Shown here in pieces: positions 1-8,245 of a DNA stretch of 64,000 nt (positions within the stretch are counted from its first letter, which is position 1; each line of letters opens with the position of its first letter). The stretch is taken from positions 62,001-126,000 of the forward strand of contig NZ_JAGTTN010000003.1 in assembly GCF_020682705.1 (NCBI RefSeq), read 5' to 3'. This stretch comes from Microbacterium allomyrinae. Its GTDB lineage: Bacteria; Actinomycetota; Actinomycetes; Actinomycetales; Microbacteriaceae. The position numbers were made by a program, and so were the translations under genes. Below the pieces are notes generated by a model, which searched no databases, had not been told where the DNA came from, and saw only the letters and a list, made by a program, of their open reading frames with translations.

Positions 1-26
1 TCGCGGACCCCCGGTAGGGTCGCGGA

Positions 27-599
27 ATGGGCGCACTGGATGACGGCGAGAAGGTGGTGGCGCCGGATGCCGCGACCTGGCGCGCGTGGCTCGAGACCAA
101 TCACCTGCGCGCCACCGGCGCGTGGCTCGTGCGCGGACGCCCCGGGTTCGCCGACCGCCATGTGAGCTACGAGGACGCCATCCGCCAGGCGCTCTGCTTC
201 GGCTGGATCGACGGACCGGTCCGCAGCTTCGACGACGAGACCGGTGGGCTGTGGTTCTCGCCGCGCCGGCCGTCCAGCGGCTGGGCCGCGACCAACAAGG
301 CCCGCCTGATCGAACTCGAGCAGGCCGGGCTCATCGCCGAGGCCGGGTACCGCGCCATCGAGGTCGCCAAGGCGAACGGCTCATGGGCCGTGCTCGACAA
401 CGCCGAGGCTCTGCGCGAGCCCGATGACTTCACCGCGGCGCTCGACGCGGTTCCGGCGGCGCGCGCGGCGTGGGACGCGTTCCCTCCGTCGAGCCGAAAG
501 CTCGGCATCGCGACCGTCGACAGCGCCCGGCGTCCCGAGACGCGGGCCGCGCGCATCGCGAAGATCGTCGCGGATGCGGCAGAGGGGAAGAGACCGTGA
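27..599 (+). CDS. YdeI/OmpD-associated family protein
   Basis: The 190-residue protein matches the YdeI/OmpD-associated family: an early T-W-R-A-W-L segment, then A-L-C-F-G-W-I-D-G (about residues 55-63) and W-F-S-P-R-R-P (about 75-81), and a C-terminal stretch rich in Ala and basic residues typical of these soluble cytoplasmic proteins. The biochemical role of the family is not settled; some members are named for bacteriocin protection in enterobacteria. A TAGGGT hexamer at 15-20 lies six bases before the ATG and there is no Shine-Dalgarno sequence, so the message is probably leaderless. Its stop overlaps the start of the next small gene. Confidence 0.85.
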   Translation: MGALDDGEKVVAPDAATWRAWLETNHLRATGAWLVRGRPGFADRHVSYEDAIRQALCFGWIDGPVRSFDDETGGLWFSPRRPSSGWAATNKARLIELEQAGLIAEAGYRAIEVAKANGSWAVLDNAEALREPDDFTAALDAVPAARAAWDAFPPSSRKLGIATVDSARRPETRAARIAKIVADAAEGKRP

Positions 600-712
600 T
601 CTCGGAGTTCGAGCAGACCCTGCTGTTGCTGGTATCGGCACTGATCGTGCTCACGACGCTGGTGGTCGTCGTGTGGCAGGTGTGGCGCACGCGCAAGCGC
701 AAGCGCGACTGA
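596..712 (+). CDS. 38-residue single-pass membrane peptide
   Basis: A GTG start overlaps the TGA stop of the YdeI-like gene (GTGA), which suggests translational coupling. The peptide has an acidic start (I-S-E-F-E-Q), one hydrophobic helix of roughly 22 residues (about 8-29) and a strongly basic tail (R-T-R-K-R-K-R-D). That profile predicts a membrane anchor with the basic C-terminus in the cytoplasm. No family is recognised. The coupling, codon use like the neighbours and clean topology argue that it is real, but no function can be assigned. Confidence 0.6.
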   Translation: MISEFEQTLLLLVSALIVLTTLVVVVWQVWRTRKRKRD

Positions 713-716
713 GGCG

Positions 717-1292
717 TTACTGGGCCTGAAGCTCGAGGTCGTCGAGGTCGATCGCGGCGAGCCACTGCAGGCCTTCGGCCTCGACCGCGGCCTGCGCACC
801 GGTCTTGCGATCCACGATGACGGCGACGGCGACCGGCTCAGCGCCTTCGCGACGGAGCGCCTCGACCGCCTTCAGCGCCGACTGCCCGGTGGTCGAGGTG
901 TCTTCGAGCACGACGACGCGCTTGCCCGCGACATCCGCGCCCTCGACCTGACGGCCGCGCCCGTGGTCCTTGGGCTCTTTGCGCACCACGAATGCGTCGA
1001 GCGGCGTGGCGGTGCGCGCCGACTCGTGCATGACCGCGTTGGCGATCGGATCGGCGCCGAGCGTCAGTCCGCCGACCGCGACGATCCCGTCGATGTCGCG
1101 GACGAGGTCGAGCATGATGCGTCCGATCGCCGGCGCCGCGCGGTGGTCCAGTGTGAGCTTGCGCATGTCGACGTAGTACGTCGCCTTCTTGCCGCTCGAG
1201 AGGGTGAAGTCGCCGTGGAACACCGCCTCGTCCTGGATCAGCGCGATGAGGTACTGGCGGTCGGCTTCGAGCTCAGGCGTGGAGGCGGTCAT
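717..1292 (-). CDS. pyrE: Orotate phosphoribosyltransferase
   Basis: This enzyme joins orotate to PRPP to make orotidine 5'-monophosphate in pyrimidine synthesis. The 191-residue protein has the type I phosphoribosyltransferase signature V-V-V-L-E-D-T-S-T-T-G at about residues 126-136 and the flexible-loop segment K-E-P-K-D-H-G-R-G at about 105-113, both conserved in PyrE. It stands alone rather than in a pyr operon. The -10-like hexamer TAGAAT (1305 to 1300) is seven bases before the ATG with no ribosome site, so it is probably leaderless; the first three bases of that hexamer are also the stop codon of the upstream gene. Confidence 0.96.
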   Translation of the reverse strand: MTASTPELEADRQYLIALIQDEAVFHGDFTLSSGKKATYYVDMRKLTLDHRAAPAIGRIMLDLVRDIDGIVAVGGLTLGADPIANAVMHESARTATPLDAFVVRKEPKDHGRGRQVEGADVAGKRVVVLEDTSTTGQSALKAVEALRREGAEPVAVAVIVDRKTGAQAAVEAEGLQWLAAIDLDDLELQAQ

Positions 1293-1302
1293 GCCGTCGA
1301 TT

Positions 1303-1740
1303 CTAGGCGTGAGGGGCGCTCGCCCGGCGGCGCAGGAACGGTCGCGGCCATGCGCCCAGGGCGAGCACCGCGACGATGACCTGTACGAGACCCGTCACGA
1401 AGAAGATGCCGTGCAGCGGAGACCACACGAGCATGATGGCGATCTCGATGAAGATCCAGATCATCATCACGAGACCCGCCGCGGCGTGAAGACCCCACGC
1501 GACGTCGAGGCGCGCATACTGCGCGGCAAGGGCGAGTGCCTGAGCACCTCCGACGACAACGCCCAGGATCGTGCCCGGCCAGAAGTACGAGGTGAAGACA
1601 CTGCCGTCCAGCCACTCGAGGGGCAGCCCCATTCCGCCGCCCCCGGTGAGACCCGCCATGCCGGCGAGAGCCGAGACGAGGCTGAACCAGCCGACGGACT
1701 GCAGGGCGATGCGCGTCCAACGCGCGGGCGCCGTGGTCAT
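1303..1740 (-). CDS. Four-helix integral membrane protein of unknown function
   Basis: The 145-residue protein has about four hydrophobic segments (roughly residues 13-33, 52-75, 83-103 and 110-130), a short charged N-terminus and a basic tail (R-P-F-L-R-R-R). It resembles small actinobacterial four-helix proteins with no assigned role; I recognise no family. The start at 1740 is preferred because TAGCGT (1753 to 1748) lies seven bases upstream; a GGAGG also falls in the spacer but is too close to act as a normal ribosome site. It is read toward pyrE, 10 bases away, so the two may be partly co-transcribed. Confidence 0.75.
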   Translation of the reverse strand: MTTAPARWTRIALQSVGWFSLVSALAGMAGLTGGGGMGLPLEWLDGSVFTSYFWPGTILGVVVGGAQALALAAQYARLDVAWGLHAAAGLVMMIWIFIEIAIMLVWSPLHGIFFVTGLVQVIVAVLALGAWPRPFLRRRASAPHA

Positions 1741-1870
1741 GACCTCCACGCTACGCGCGCCGCGACGCCGCCCGCGTCGCGGCCGGCCGTGACAATTCCC
1801 CGCTTCCCCCGACACGGCGTGACGACCGCGAAGACCGGGGGCGTCCGCGCCCCCGCCTAGGCTGGATCCC

Positions 1871-2710
1871 ATGCGCCTGGCCACCTGGAACGTGAACTCC
1901 ATCCGTGCCCGCGTCGACCGCATCGTCGACTTCGCGGTACGTGAGCACATCGACGTGCTCGCGATGCAGGAGATCAAGTGCAAGGTCGAGCAGTTCCCGT
2001 TCGACCGGTTCGAAGAGGCCGGCTTCCACGTCGAGGCGCACGGCTTCTCGCAGTGGAACGGTGTCGCCATCGCGAGCCGCGAACCGATCGAGAACGTCCG
2101 CACGTCGTTTCCCGACATGCCCGGCTTCGCGAAAGGCCACGAAGGACCGGATGCCCCGCAGGAGGCACGCGCGCTCGGCGCGACCATCGGCGGGGTCGAG
2201 ATCTGGAGCCTGTACGTCCCGAACGGCCGGTCGCTGGGCGATCCGCACTACTTCTACAAGCTCGACTGGCTGTCGGCGCTGACCGGGTACACGGCGGCGG
2301 CGCTCGCGGCGAACCCCGACCTGCCCCTCGCGCTTGTCGGCGACTTCAACATCGCCCCGACGGATGCCGACAACGGCGACCCGACCGTCGTCCAGGGTTT
2401 CGCGACCCACGTCTCACCCCCCGAGCGGGAGGCGTTCGCCGCGCTCGAGGCCGCAGGACTTCAGGACGTCGTGCGCCCGCTCGTGCCCACGGGCTTCACT
2501 TACTGGGACTACAAGCAACTGCGCTTCCCCCGCAACGAGGGCATGCGCATCGACTTCATCCTCGGCTCGCACGCGCTGGCGGACGCTGTGGCCGGCGCCA
2601 CGATCCACCGCGATGAGCGCAAGGGCGAGGCCCCCAGCGATCACGTGCCCGTCGTCGTCGACCTCGATCTCGAGAGCCCGGACGACGACGATCGGCCGAT
2701 GATCTTCTGA
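1871..2710 (+). CDS. xthA: Exodeoxyribonuclease III, AP endonuclease
   Basis: This is a Mg2+-dependent exonuclease III-type enzyme that cuts DNA at abasic sites and trims 3' ends in base excision repair. The 279-residue protein carries the family motifs in order: W-N-V-N-S-I-R-A-R near residue 5, M-Q-E-I-K-C-K (about 32-38), Y-V-P-N-G-R (about 117-122), G-D-F-N-I-A-P-T-D (about 157-165), R-I-D-F-I-L-G (about 226-232) and S-D-H-V-P-V near 255. Length is normal. TAGGCT at 1858-1863 sits seven bases before the ATG, so it appears leaderless. It is transcribed away from the pyrE side. Confidence 0.95.
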   Translation: MRLATWNVNSIRARVDRIVDFAVREHIDVLAMQEIKCKVEQFPFDRFEEAGFHVEAHGFSQWNGVAIASREPIENVRTSFPDMPGFAKGHEGPDAPQEARALGATIGGVEIWSLYVPNGRSLGDPHYFYKLDWLSALTGYTAAALAANPDLPLALVGDFNIAPTDADNGDPTVVQGFATHVSPPEREAFAALEAAGLQDVVRPLVPTGFTYWDYKQLRFPRNEGMRIDFILGSHALADAVAGATIHRDERKGEAPSDHVPVVVDLDLESPDDDDRPMIF

Positions 2711-2895
2711 GACTCTCTTGATCCGCTGACGGTCGGCGGGCGCCGGGAATGCGGCATCCGCTCTTGCGTCGAAGCGCGCTCGGAAGTTTTTCTGCGGGGC
2801 GCGTCATGATCGCGTCTCGGATGCGTCTTGCAGGGTGACCCGTATTCTCGCGCGTTGACGAGGACCCTCGCCAGGGGATTCCCAGCGCGCATCGC

Positions 2896-2901
2896 TAGCC
2901 T
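2896..2901 (+). promoter_or_regulatory. Candidate -10 for the sigma-factor fusion gene
   Basis: TAGCCT lies about 58 bases before the GTG at 2960, within a 249-base gap (2711-2959). No good -35 match is visible 17 bases upstream, so the site is weak and the promoter may be alternative-sigma dependent. Apart from this and a GAGGAG ribosome site at 2949-2954, I see nothing specific in the gap. Confidence 0.3.
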
Positions 2902-2959
2902 GGCGCGGATCCGTCCCCGTCGGTCTGGTCGACCGAGCGCCATCCGGCGAGGAGAAGAA

Positions 2960-4903
2960 GTGAGCACCCCGAGCCGCGCCGTCCTCGACGACTCGCTTCG
3001 CAAGCGATCCGACGAGGATCTCGTCGATGCCGCACGCGGCGGCGACGACGCGGCCTACGCGCTCCTCTGGGAACGGCACGCCCCGAGTGCGCGGCGCGCC
3101 GCCCGTGCGGTGAGCCCGTCGGTGGATCCGGACGACCTCGTCTCAGAGGCCTTCACGTCGATCCTCGCTGCGATCCGGGGCGGCGCGGGCCCGCGCGAAG
3201 GCTTCCGGCCCTACCTCTTCAGCACGATCCGCAACACTGCCGCGTCGTGGGGCAGACGCACGTCCGAGCTGCCGCTCGACGACCTCGACGAACGTGCCGA
3301 CGAGGGTCTGCCCGACGCCGCCGAGTTCATCGCCGACCGCTCCGTCCTGGCGCAGGCATTCCGCGAACTTCCGGCCCGCTGGCGCACACTGCTCTGGTAC
3401 ATCGAAGTCGAGGGCATGAAGCCGCGCGAGGTCGCGCCGCTCCTCGGCATGTCACCGAACGCGGTCTCTGCGCTGGCCTACCGAGCGCGCGAGGGGTTCC
3501 GGCAGGCGTGGCTGGAAGCGCACATCAGCGATCCGCACCGCCCCGCGGAATGCCGCTGGGCATGCGAGCGCATCGTCGCGCAGGAGAAGACCGCCCTTCG
3601 CCGCGGCGACCGGCGGCGGCTCGACGCACATCTGCACGAGTGCCCCGCCTGCCGCATCGTCGCGGCCGACATCGAGCACGTCTCCCAGAAGCTGCGCATC
3701 GTGCTGCTTCCACTCGTTCTTGGCGGGGCCGGGGCCCTCGCCTACGTCGCCGACGCCACACCGGCCGTGGCAGCGGCGGCATCCGTGACGTCCACCGGGG
3801 GTGGCTGGACGTCCGGAACCGGGGGAACCGGCGCGGGGGGCGCCGGCGGCGGAGGTGTCGGCGCGGGGGGCGCCGGCGCCACCGCCTTCCCCGCCATCGG
3901 CCTCGCGATCGGGGTCGGAAGCATCGCGGCGGCCGCCGTCGCGGCGGCCGTCGTGATCGCGCCGTGGAGCGCACCGATCGATGACGGCACCGTGGCGGCG
4001 AACGCTCCGGTGCGTCAGGAGCAGGTCGAGGCGGAGCGGAAGGACGCGAGCGACCTCGCGGCGATCCCCGTCGATGCCGTCACGCCAGCGCCCGATGCGG
4101 TCTCCGACCTCGAGCCGATCGTGGCCCCCGTCCCCGGTCCGGCCCCCGCACCGGCGCCGTCTGCGGTGCCCGCGCCCGCGCCCGCACCCGCACCCGCGGG
4201 GGACCCGTCCCCGCAGCCCGAGGCGACTCCTGCTCCCGCTCCCCTACCGACGCCTACCTCCACGCCCACGCCCACACCGACACCCGAACCCGAACCCGAA
4301 CCCGAACCCGAACCCGAGCTGGTGCGCACGGCTGCGCCCTCCATGCACCAGGTCCTCGACACGAGCGCTCCGATTCCGTCATCGATCACAGGCACGGGCG
4401 TGGCGGGGGCAGCAGTCGTCCTGATCGATGAGAGCGACGCCCCGCTGTCGGAGACCACCGTGGCCTCGGACGGAACGTTCCGCGCCGACATCCCCGCGGA
4501 TCTGCTGCGCGCCGGCATGACGGTGCGCGCGGTGCAGACCGCGCCCGACGAGCTCGCCTCCGTGGCGAGCGCTCCCGTCGGTCCGTTCACCGCGCCGGCA
4601 CCGGTGGTCACGACCGAGACGGGCACGCTCGAGGGCGTCCTCGTCGACGGCGACCTCGACGGCATCGCCGACGATCTCCACATCCTTCTCGACGGGCTCC
4701 GAGGGGCGACGGTCACGGTCTCGGTCGACGGCGTCGCCACCGGCAACCGCCACGTGCTGAGCGGCGACCCGCTGCTGCGGGTCGTCCGCAACACGACGCC
4801 GGGCACGCACGTGATCGGCATCCGCTATCTCGACCCGGCATCGGGCCGGATGGGGCGTCTCGCCGAGTTCACCGTGACGGCTGTGGCCCGCGAAGCGCGC
4901 TGA
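2960..4903 (+). CDS. ECF sigma factor fused to anti-sigma-like zinc finger, membrane segments and Ig-like domain
   Basis: The 647-residue protein starts at a GTG with GAGGAG six to eleven bases upstream. Residues about 20-95 look like sigma-70 region 2 and about 130-190 like region 4 (helix-turn-helix around M-K-P-R-E-V-A-P-L-L-G-M). Next comes a zf-HC2 type zinc motif H224-x3-C228-x2-C231, as in ECF anti-sigma factors, then two hydrophobic segments (about 247-266 and 310-335) separated by a Gly-rich loop, a long Pro-Ala, Pro-Thr and Pro-Glu linker, and an Ig-like beta domain. It probably senses an envelope signal and frees or activates its own sigma domain. Fused ECF groups are known in actinobacteria, but the ligand here is unknown. 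Confidence 0.85.
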   Translation: MSTPSRAVLDDSLRKRSDEDLVDAARGGDDAAYALLWERHAPSARRAARAVSPSVDPDDLVSEAFTSILAAIRGGAGPREGFRPYLFSTIRNTAASWGRRTSELPLDDLDERADEGLPDAAEFIADRSVLAQAFRELPARWRTLLWYIEVEGMKPREVAPLLGMSPNAVSALAYRAREGFRQAWLEAHISDPHRPAECRWACERIVAQEKTALRRGDRRRLDAHLHECPACRIVAADIEHVSQKLRIVLLPLVLGGAGALAYVADATPAVAAAASVTSTGGGWTSGTGGTGAGGAGGGGVGAGGAGATAFPAIGLAIGVGSIAAAAVAAAVVIAPWSAPIDDGTVAANAPVRQEQVEAERKDASDLAAIPVDAVTPAPDAVSDLEPIVAPVPGPAPAPAPSAVPAPAPAPAPAGDPSPQPEATPAPAPLPTPTSTPTPTPTPEPEPEPEPEPELVRTAAPSMHQVLDTSAPIPSSITGTGVAGAAVVLIDESDAPLSETTVASDGTFRADIPADLLRAGMTVRAVQTAPDELASVASAPVGPFTAPAPVVTTETGTLEGVLVDGDLDGIADDLHILLDGLRGATVTVSVDGVATGNRHVLSGDPLLRVVRNTTPGTHVIGIRYLDPASGRMGRLAEFTVTAVAREAR

Positions 4904-4941
4904 GCGCACGCCGCCGCCGGCAGCTGTCGACCCGCTCCGCC

Positions 4942-5577
4942 TCACTCGTCGCGCTCGGCCGCCCCCATGTCACCCGTGCGCGGCAGGCCGGCCGGCGCGT
5001 ATCGCAGCAGCACGGCGCCGGTGCTCGAGGTGACCGGCGGTGCGAGCAGCGTGAGGTTCGCCGGGGCCGCGCCGTCGGGAAACACCTTCTTGCCCTGCCC
5101 GAGCACGATCGGGTACATCCAGAGCACCAGTTCGTCGTAGAGGCCGTCGGCAAGAAGCGTCTGCACGAGGTCGACACTGCCGATGACGTGGATGTCATCG
5201 TGCCGCTCGCGCAGCGCCGCGATCTCGGCCCGCAGGTCGGACCCGAGCTGCGACGACCCCTGCCAGGTCAGGTCGGGGGTGCCGCGCGAGGCGACGTACT
5301 TCGGGATCCTGTTGAACACCTGCGCGATGCCCGACGCGGATCCCTCGCGGTAGCGCGGCCAGTACGACGCGAAGATGTCGTACGTGCGGCGCCCGAGCAC
5401 GAGCGCATCCATGCCGTCGATGCCGGCACCGACGCTCTGCCCGACGACATCGTCGATCAGGGGCGCCTGCCATCCGCCATAGGGGAACGCGCCCGACGGA
5501 TCCTCCTCGGGCCCGCCGGGTGCTTGCGCGACGCCGTCGAGCGTGGTGAACAGGTCGATGCGAATGCGACCGGTCAT
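4942..5577 (-). CDS. Dihydrofolate reductase family protein (RibD C-terminal domain)
   Basis: The 211-residue protein has the RibD_C/DHFR-like fold: R-I-R-I-D-L-F-T-T-L-D-G-V at the start, L-V-L-G-R-R-T-Y-D-I-F near residue 60, H-V-I-G-S-V-D-L-V-Q-T-L-L in the nucleotide-binding region and V-L-G-Q-G-K-K-V-F-P-D toward the end. These proteins use NAD(P)H to reduce small molecules; single-domain actinobacterial members are not assigned substrates and this one is not clearly riboflavin-specific. AAGGAGG precedes the ATG by about six bases. It follows the HxlR gene on the same strand with a 22-base gap and may share its transcript. Confidence 0.85.
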   Translation of the reverse strand: MTGRIRIDLFTTLDGVAQAPGGPEEDPSGAFPYGGWQAPLIDDVVGQSVGAGIDGMDALVLGRRTYDIFASYWPRYREGSASGIAQVFNRIPKYVASRGTPDLTWQGSSQLGSDLRAEIAALRERHDDIHVIGSVDLVQTLLADGLYDELVLWMYPIVLGQGKKVFPDGAAPANLTLLAPPVTSSTGAVLLRYAPAGLPRTGDMGAAERDE

Positions 5578-5599
5578 GGTCGCCTCCTTCCGATGACGG

Positions 5600-6343
5600 T
5601 CACGCGACGAGCGCGACCCCGGGATCGATGTGGAACGACGCGGCGAACCGCTCGAGCAGCGTCGCGTCGCCCGAGACGACCGCGAGCACCTCGAGATCGA
5701 TCGCCTCTGCCGGGGTGAGTTCGCCCGAGATGAGTCGACGGATGCCGGGGCCGGCCGCGAAGACGAGTTCGGGCTCGCCCGAGGGCGCGCTGCCGCAGAT
5801 GGGGCTCCGCCCCGGACCCGCGGCTCGCGGACGTGCGCCCGCCGCCGGCGCCGCCGACGGCGAGAGCTGCGCGATGCGCAGCCGATCGCCGTCGACCTGC
5901 ACCCGCAGGGCGACGTCGGCGATGTGCACCTCGTAGTCCGCCGCCGGAAGTGCGGCCGCGGCATCCGGTCGGAATGCGGTCCGCAGCGCCATCGTGAGCG
6001 AATCGGCCGTCACGACATCACCTTCTTCGGGGTCGCCCATCGCCTGGAATCCCCACCGGCCGAGCGCCATCACGATCGGCTCGAGCTCGTGGCCGTAGGG
6101 CGTCAGCTCGTAGACGAGACCGCAGTTCATCAGCGGCACACGGCGCACGACACCGCCCTCCTGCAGCTCTTTGAGCCTCGTGGAGAGGATGTTCGTGGGG
6201 ATTCGGGGCAGCCCCTGCTTGAGGTCGGTGTAACGGCGTGGACCGACGAGCAGATCGCGGATGATGAGCATCGCCCACCGCTCCCCGATCAGCTCGACGG
6301 CGGTCGTGACCCCGCAGTACTGCCCGTAGCTGCGGGATGCCAC
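5600..6343 (-). CDS. HxlR-family regulator with extra C-terminal domain
   Basis: Residues about 1-105 form an HxlR winged helix: Y-C-G-V-T-T-A-V-E-L-I-G-E-R-W near the start, R-R-Y-T-D-L-K-Q-G-L-P-R-I and L-S-T-R-L-K-E-L in the recognition region, and Y-E-L-T-P-Y-G in the wing. HxlR proteins sense electrophiles or redox changes. The remaining 140 residues form a second domain resembling the SCP2-like extension seen in some actinobacterial members. It starts at a GTG directly after the TAG stop of the VOC gene, so the two are co-translated. It probably regulates its own promoter upstream of the VOC gene, and the neighbouring reductase. Confidence 0.85.
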   Translation of the reverse strand: MASRSYGQYCGVTTAVELIGERWAMLIIRDLLVGPRRYTDLKQGLPRIPTNILSTRLKELQEGGVVRRVPLMNCGLVYELTPYGHELEPIVMALGRWGFQAMGDPEEGDVVTADSLTMALRTAFRPDAAAALPAADYEVHIADVALRVQVDGDRLRIAQLSPSAAPAAGARPRAAGPGRSPICGSAPSGEPELVFAAGPGIRRLISGELTPAEAIDLEVLAVVSGDATLLERFAASFHIDPGVALVA

Positions 6344-6781
6344 CTACGCCTGCGCCTGCTCCGCCAGGTAGGCGTCGGGACCCTGCTCGGCCGCCGCCGG
6401 GTCCATGTAGAGGAACTCGATGCCGTTGCCGTCGGGGTCGTCGAGGTCGCGGCTGTACATGAAGCCGTAGTCCTTCGCCTCGGTCGGCTCGGTGCCGCCG
6501 TTGGCGAGACCCGCCTCGAGGATCCGGTCGACGTCCTCGCGCGAGTCGCGGCTGAGCGCGATGAGGGCCTGCGCGTGGGTCTTGGGGTCGGCGAGCTGCT
6601 TGTCGGTGAAGGTCGCGAAGTACTCCTTCGTGAGCACCATGAAGAAGACGTTCTCGTCCCACACGATGCAGGCGGCGTTCTCGTCGGTGAACAGCGGGTT
6701 GATGCCCGCGCCGAGCGCGGTGTAGAACGCCTTCGAGCGCTCGAGATCGCTCGTCGGGATGTTGACGAAGATGTGCGTCAT
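6344..6781 (-). CDS. VOC (glyoxalase/bleomycin-resistance fold) family protein
   Basis: The 145-residue protein begins H-I-F-V-N-I-P-T-S-D-L-E-R-S, then K-A-F-Y-T-A-L-G-A-G-I-N, and has D-P-D-G-N-G-I-E-F-L-Y-M near the C-terminus, all typical of metal-dependent or ligand-binding VOC proteins. The substrate is unknown. AAGGAG lies seven bases before the ATG. It is the first gene of a three-gene set (VOC, HxlR, RibD-like reductase), which fits a small detoxification or electrophile-response unit; that link is inferred from context only. Confidence 0.88.
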   Translation of the reverse strand: MTHIFVNIPTSDLERSKAFYTALGAGINPLFTDENAACIVWDENVFFMVLTKEYFATFTDKQLADPKTHAQALIALSRDSREDVDRILEAGLANGGTEPTEAKDYGFMYSRDLDDPDGNGIEFLYMDPAAAEQGPDAYLAEQAQA

Positions 6782-6875
6782 TGCCCTGCTCCTTGCCGGT
6801 CGTCGATCGGGGGGTGGCCCACTCGGACGTGAGCCGCTCACGCAGTGCGTGGGCGTGACTTATGGTTGCAAAAAG

Positions 6876-6887
6876 CAAGCACGCTTG
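6876..6887. promoter_or_regulatory. Palindrome over the VOC-HxlR promoter
   Basis: CAAGC-AC-GCTTG is a perfect 5-base inverted repeat, with further TTGC and GCAAG half sites on each side (6866-6898). It overlaps a TTGACA hexamer read leftward (6890 to 6885), the likely -35 of the VOC-HxlR genes. This is a plausible autoregulatory HxlR operator; the binding assignment is inference. Confidence 0.45.
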
Positions 6888-6961
6888 TCAATAGCAAGTG
6901 AGTCATCCGTCTCCCCCGCACGACGGATGCCGCGCCCGAGGCTCCCCCGTAGCGTGGAGGC

Positions 6962-8245
6962 ATGCTCGAATCGCCGCCTGCCCGCCCGACGCACCGGCCG
7001 CCGCCGACCGCGCGCGACCTGCGCAACGACGTGTGGCTGGCCGCCGCGCTGCTGCTCGGCGCCGTCCTGAGCGTCGCACTCGGCTCGGCCACCGGGATCT
7101 ACGTCTCCGAGACCACTCCGGGCATGGAGTGGGCGCTGCTCTACGCCCTGGGTCTCGCGGCTCCGCTCGCGGTTCGGCGGCGCTTTCCCGAGATCGTCGC
7201 CGTCACGATCGCGCTCGTCTTCTTCGCCGGAGTCTCGGCTCGGATCCCCGAGTTCTATGTCAGCAACATCGCCATGTTCATCTCGATGTACACGGTGGGC
7301 GCGTGGGTCGACAACCGTCGCCGAGCGCTCTATGTGCGCGTCGCGATCATCGTCGGCATGTTCGTGTGGCTGCTGATCACCACGTTCCAGGCCGCGATCG
7401 ACCCCGGCGACGAGGCGCTCTCGCAGGCGGGCCTTTTCTCGCCGTTCGCCGCGATGATGCTCATCCAGTTCCTCGTGAACGCGGCGTTCTTCGGCGGCTC
7501 GTACTATCTCGGCGATCGTGCGTACGCGGGAGCACTGTCGCGCGCCGCGCTCGAGGAGCGCACCCACGAGCTGGAGCGCGAGCGGGAGGTCACCGCGGCG
7601 CAGGCCGTCGCACTGGACCGCGTGCGCATCGCTCGGGAGCTGCACGACGTCGTGGCGCACCACGTGTCGGCGATGGGCGTGCAGGCGGGTGCGGCGCGAG
7701 CCGTGCTCGACCGCGATCCCGATGCCGCACGCCGGACTCTGCTCGGAGTCGAGGCATCCGCCCGCTCGGCCCTGCACGAACTGCGCCAGCTGCTCGAGAC
7801 TCTGCGCACCCCGCACGCCGACGCCGACGTGGGCTCTGCGGTGCACCTGACGGGACTGCCCGACCTGGTCGCGCACGCGAACGCCAACGGCCTGCCGACG
7901 GCCCTCACGATCGTGGGCGATCCGGTCGAGGTGCCCGAGCTCGTGCAGGTGAACGTCTATCGCGTCGCGCAGGAGGCGCTCACGAACGCACGCCGTCACG
8001 GCGGTCCGGATGCCGCAGCCGACGTGCGCCTGCGCTACGGTTCCGACGCGATCGAACTCGAGGTCGCGAACTCCGGCCGGGTGCCGACGACGCCGATGCG
8101 CCCCGGTCTGGGTCTGGTCGGAATGCGCGAGCGCGCCACCGCCTCGGGCGGCACGCTCGACGCCGGACCGCGCACGCGGGGCGGGTTCCTGGTGCGCCTT
8201 CGGGTCCCGGTCGACGTCGCCGTGGGCGCGGGGGCCGGACGATGA
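6962..8245 (+). CDS. NarL-type sensor histidine kinase
   Basis: The 427-residue kinase has about five or six membrane helices in residues 20-185, a short coiled region, then the HisKA_3 dimerisation box R-I-A-R-E-L-H-D-V-V-A-H-H with His228 as phosphate acceptor, and a C-terminal HATPase with Q-E-A-L-T-N-A-R-R-H and G-L-G-L-V-G-M-R-E-R. The stimulus is not evident. TAGCGT (6950-6955) lies six bases before the ATG, so it is probably leaderless. The stop overlaps the ATG of the response regulator, making a two-gene operon. Confidence 0.93.
   Translation: MLESPPARPTHRPPPTARDLRNDVWLAAALLLGAVLSVALGSATGIYVSETTPGMEWALLYALGLAAPLAVRRRFPEIVAVTIALVFFAGVSARIPEFYVSNIAMFISMYTVGAWVDNRRRALYVRVAIIVGMFVWLLITTFQAAIDPGDEALSQAGLFSPFAAMMLIQFLVNAAFFGGSYYLGDRAYAGALSRAALEERTHELEREREVTAAQAVALDRVRIARELHDVVAHHVSAMGVQAGAARAVLDRDPDAARRTLLGVEASARSALHELRQLLETLRTPHADADVGSAVHLTGLPDLVAHANANGLPTALTIVGDPVEVPELVQVNVYRVAQEALTNARRHGGPDAAADVRLRYGSDAIELEVANSGRVPTTPMRPGLGLVGMRERATASGGTLDAGPRTRGGFLVRLRVPVDVAVGAGAGR

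Noticed and set aside
6841..6900. Transposon end at the AT-rich patch before the kinase gene
   Set aside because: The repeats are short half sites around a TTGACA promoter, with no transposase or target duplication.
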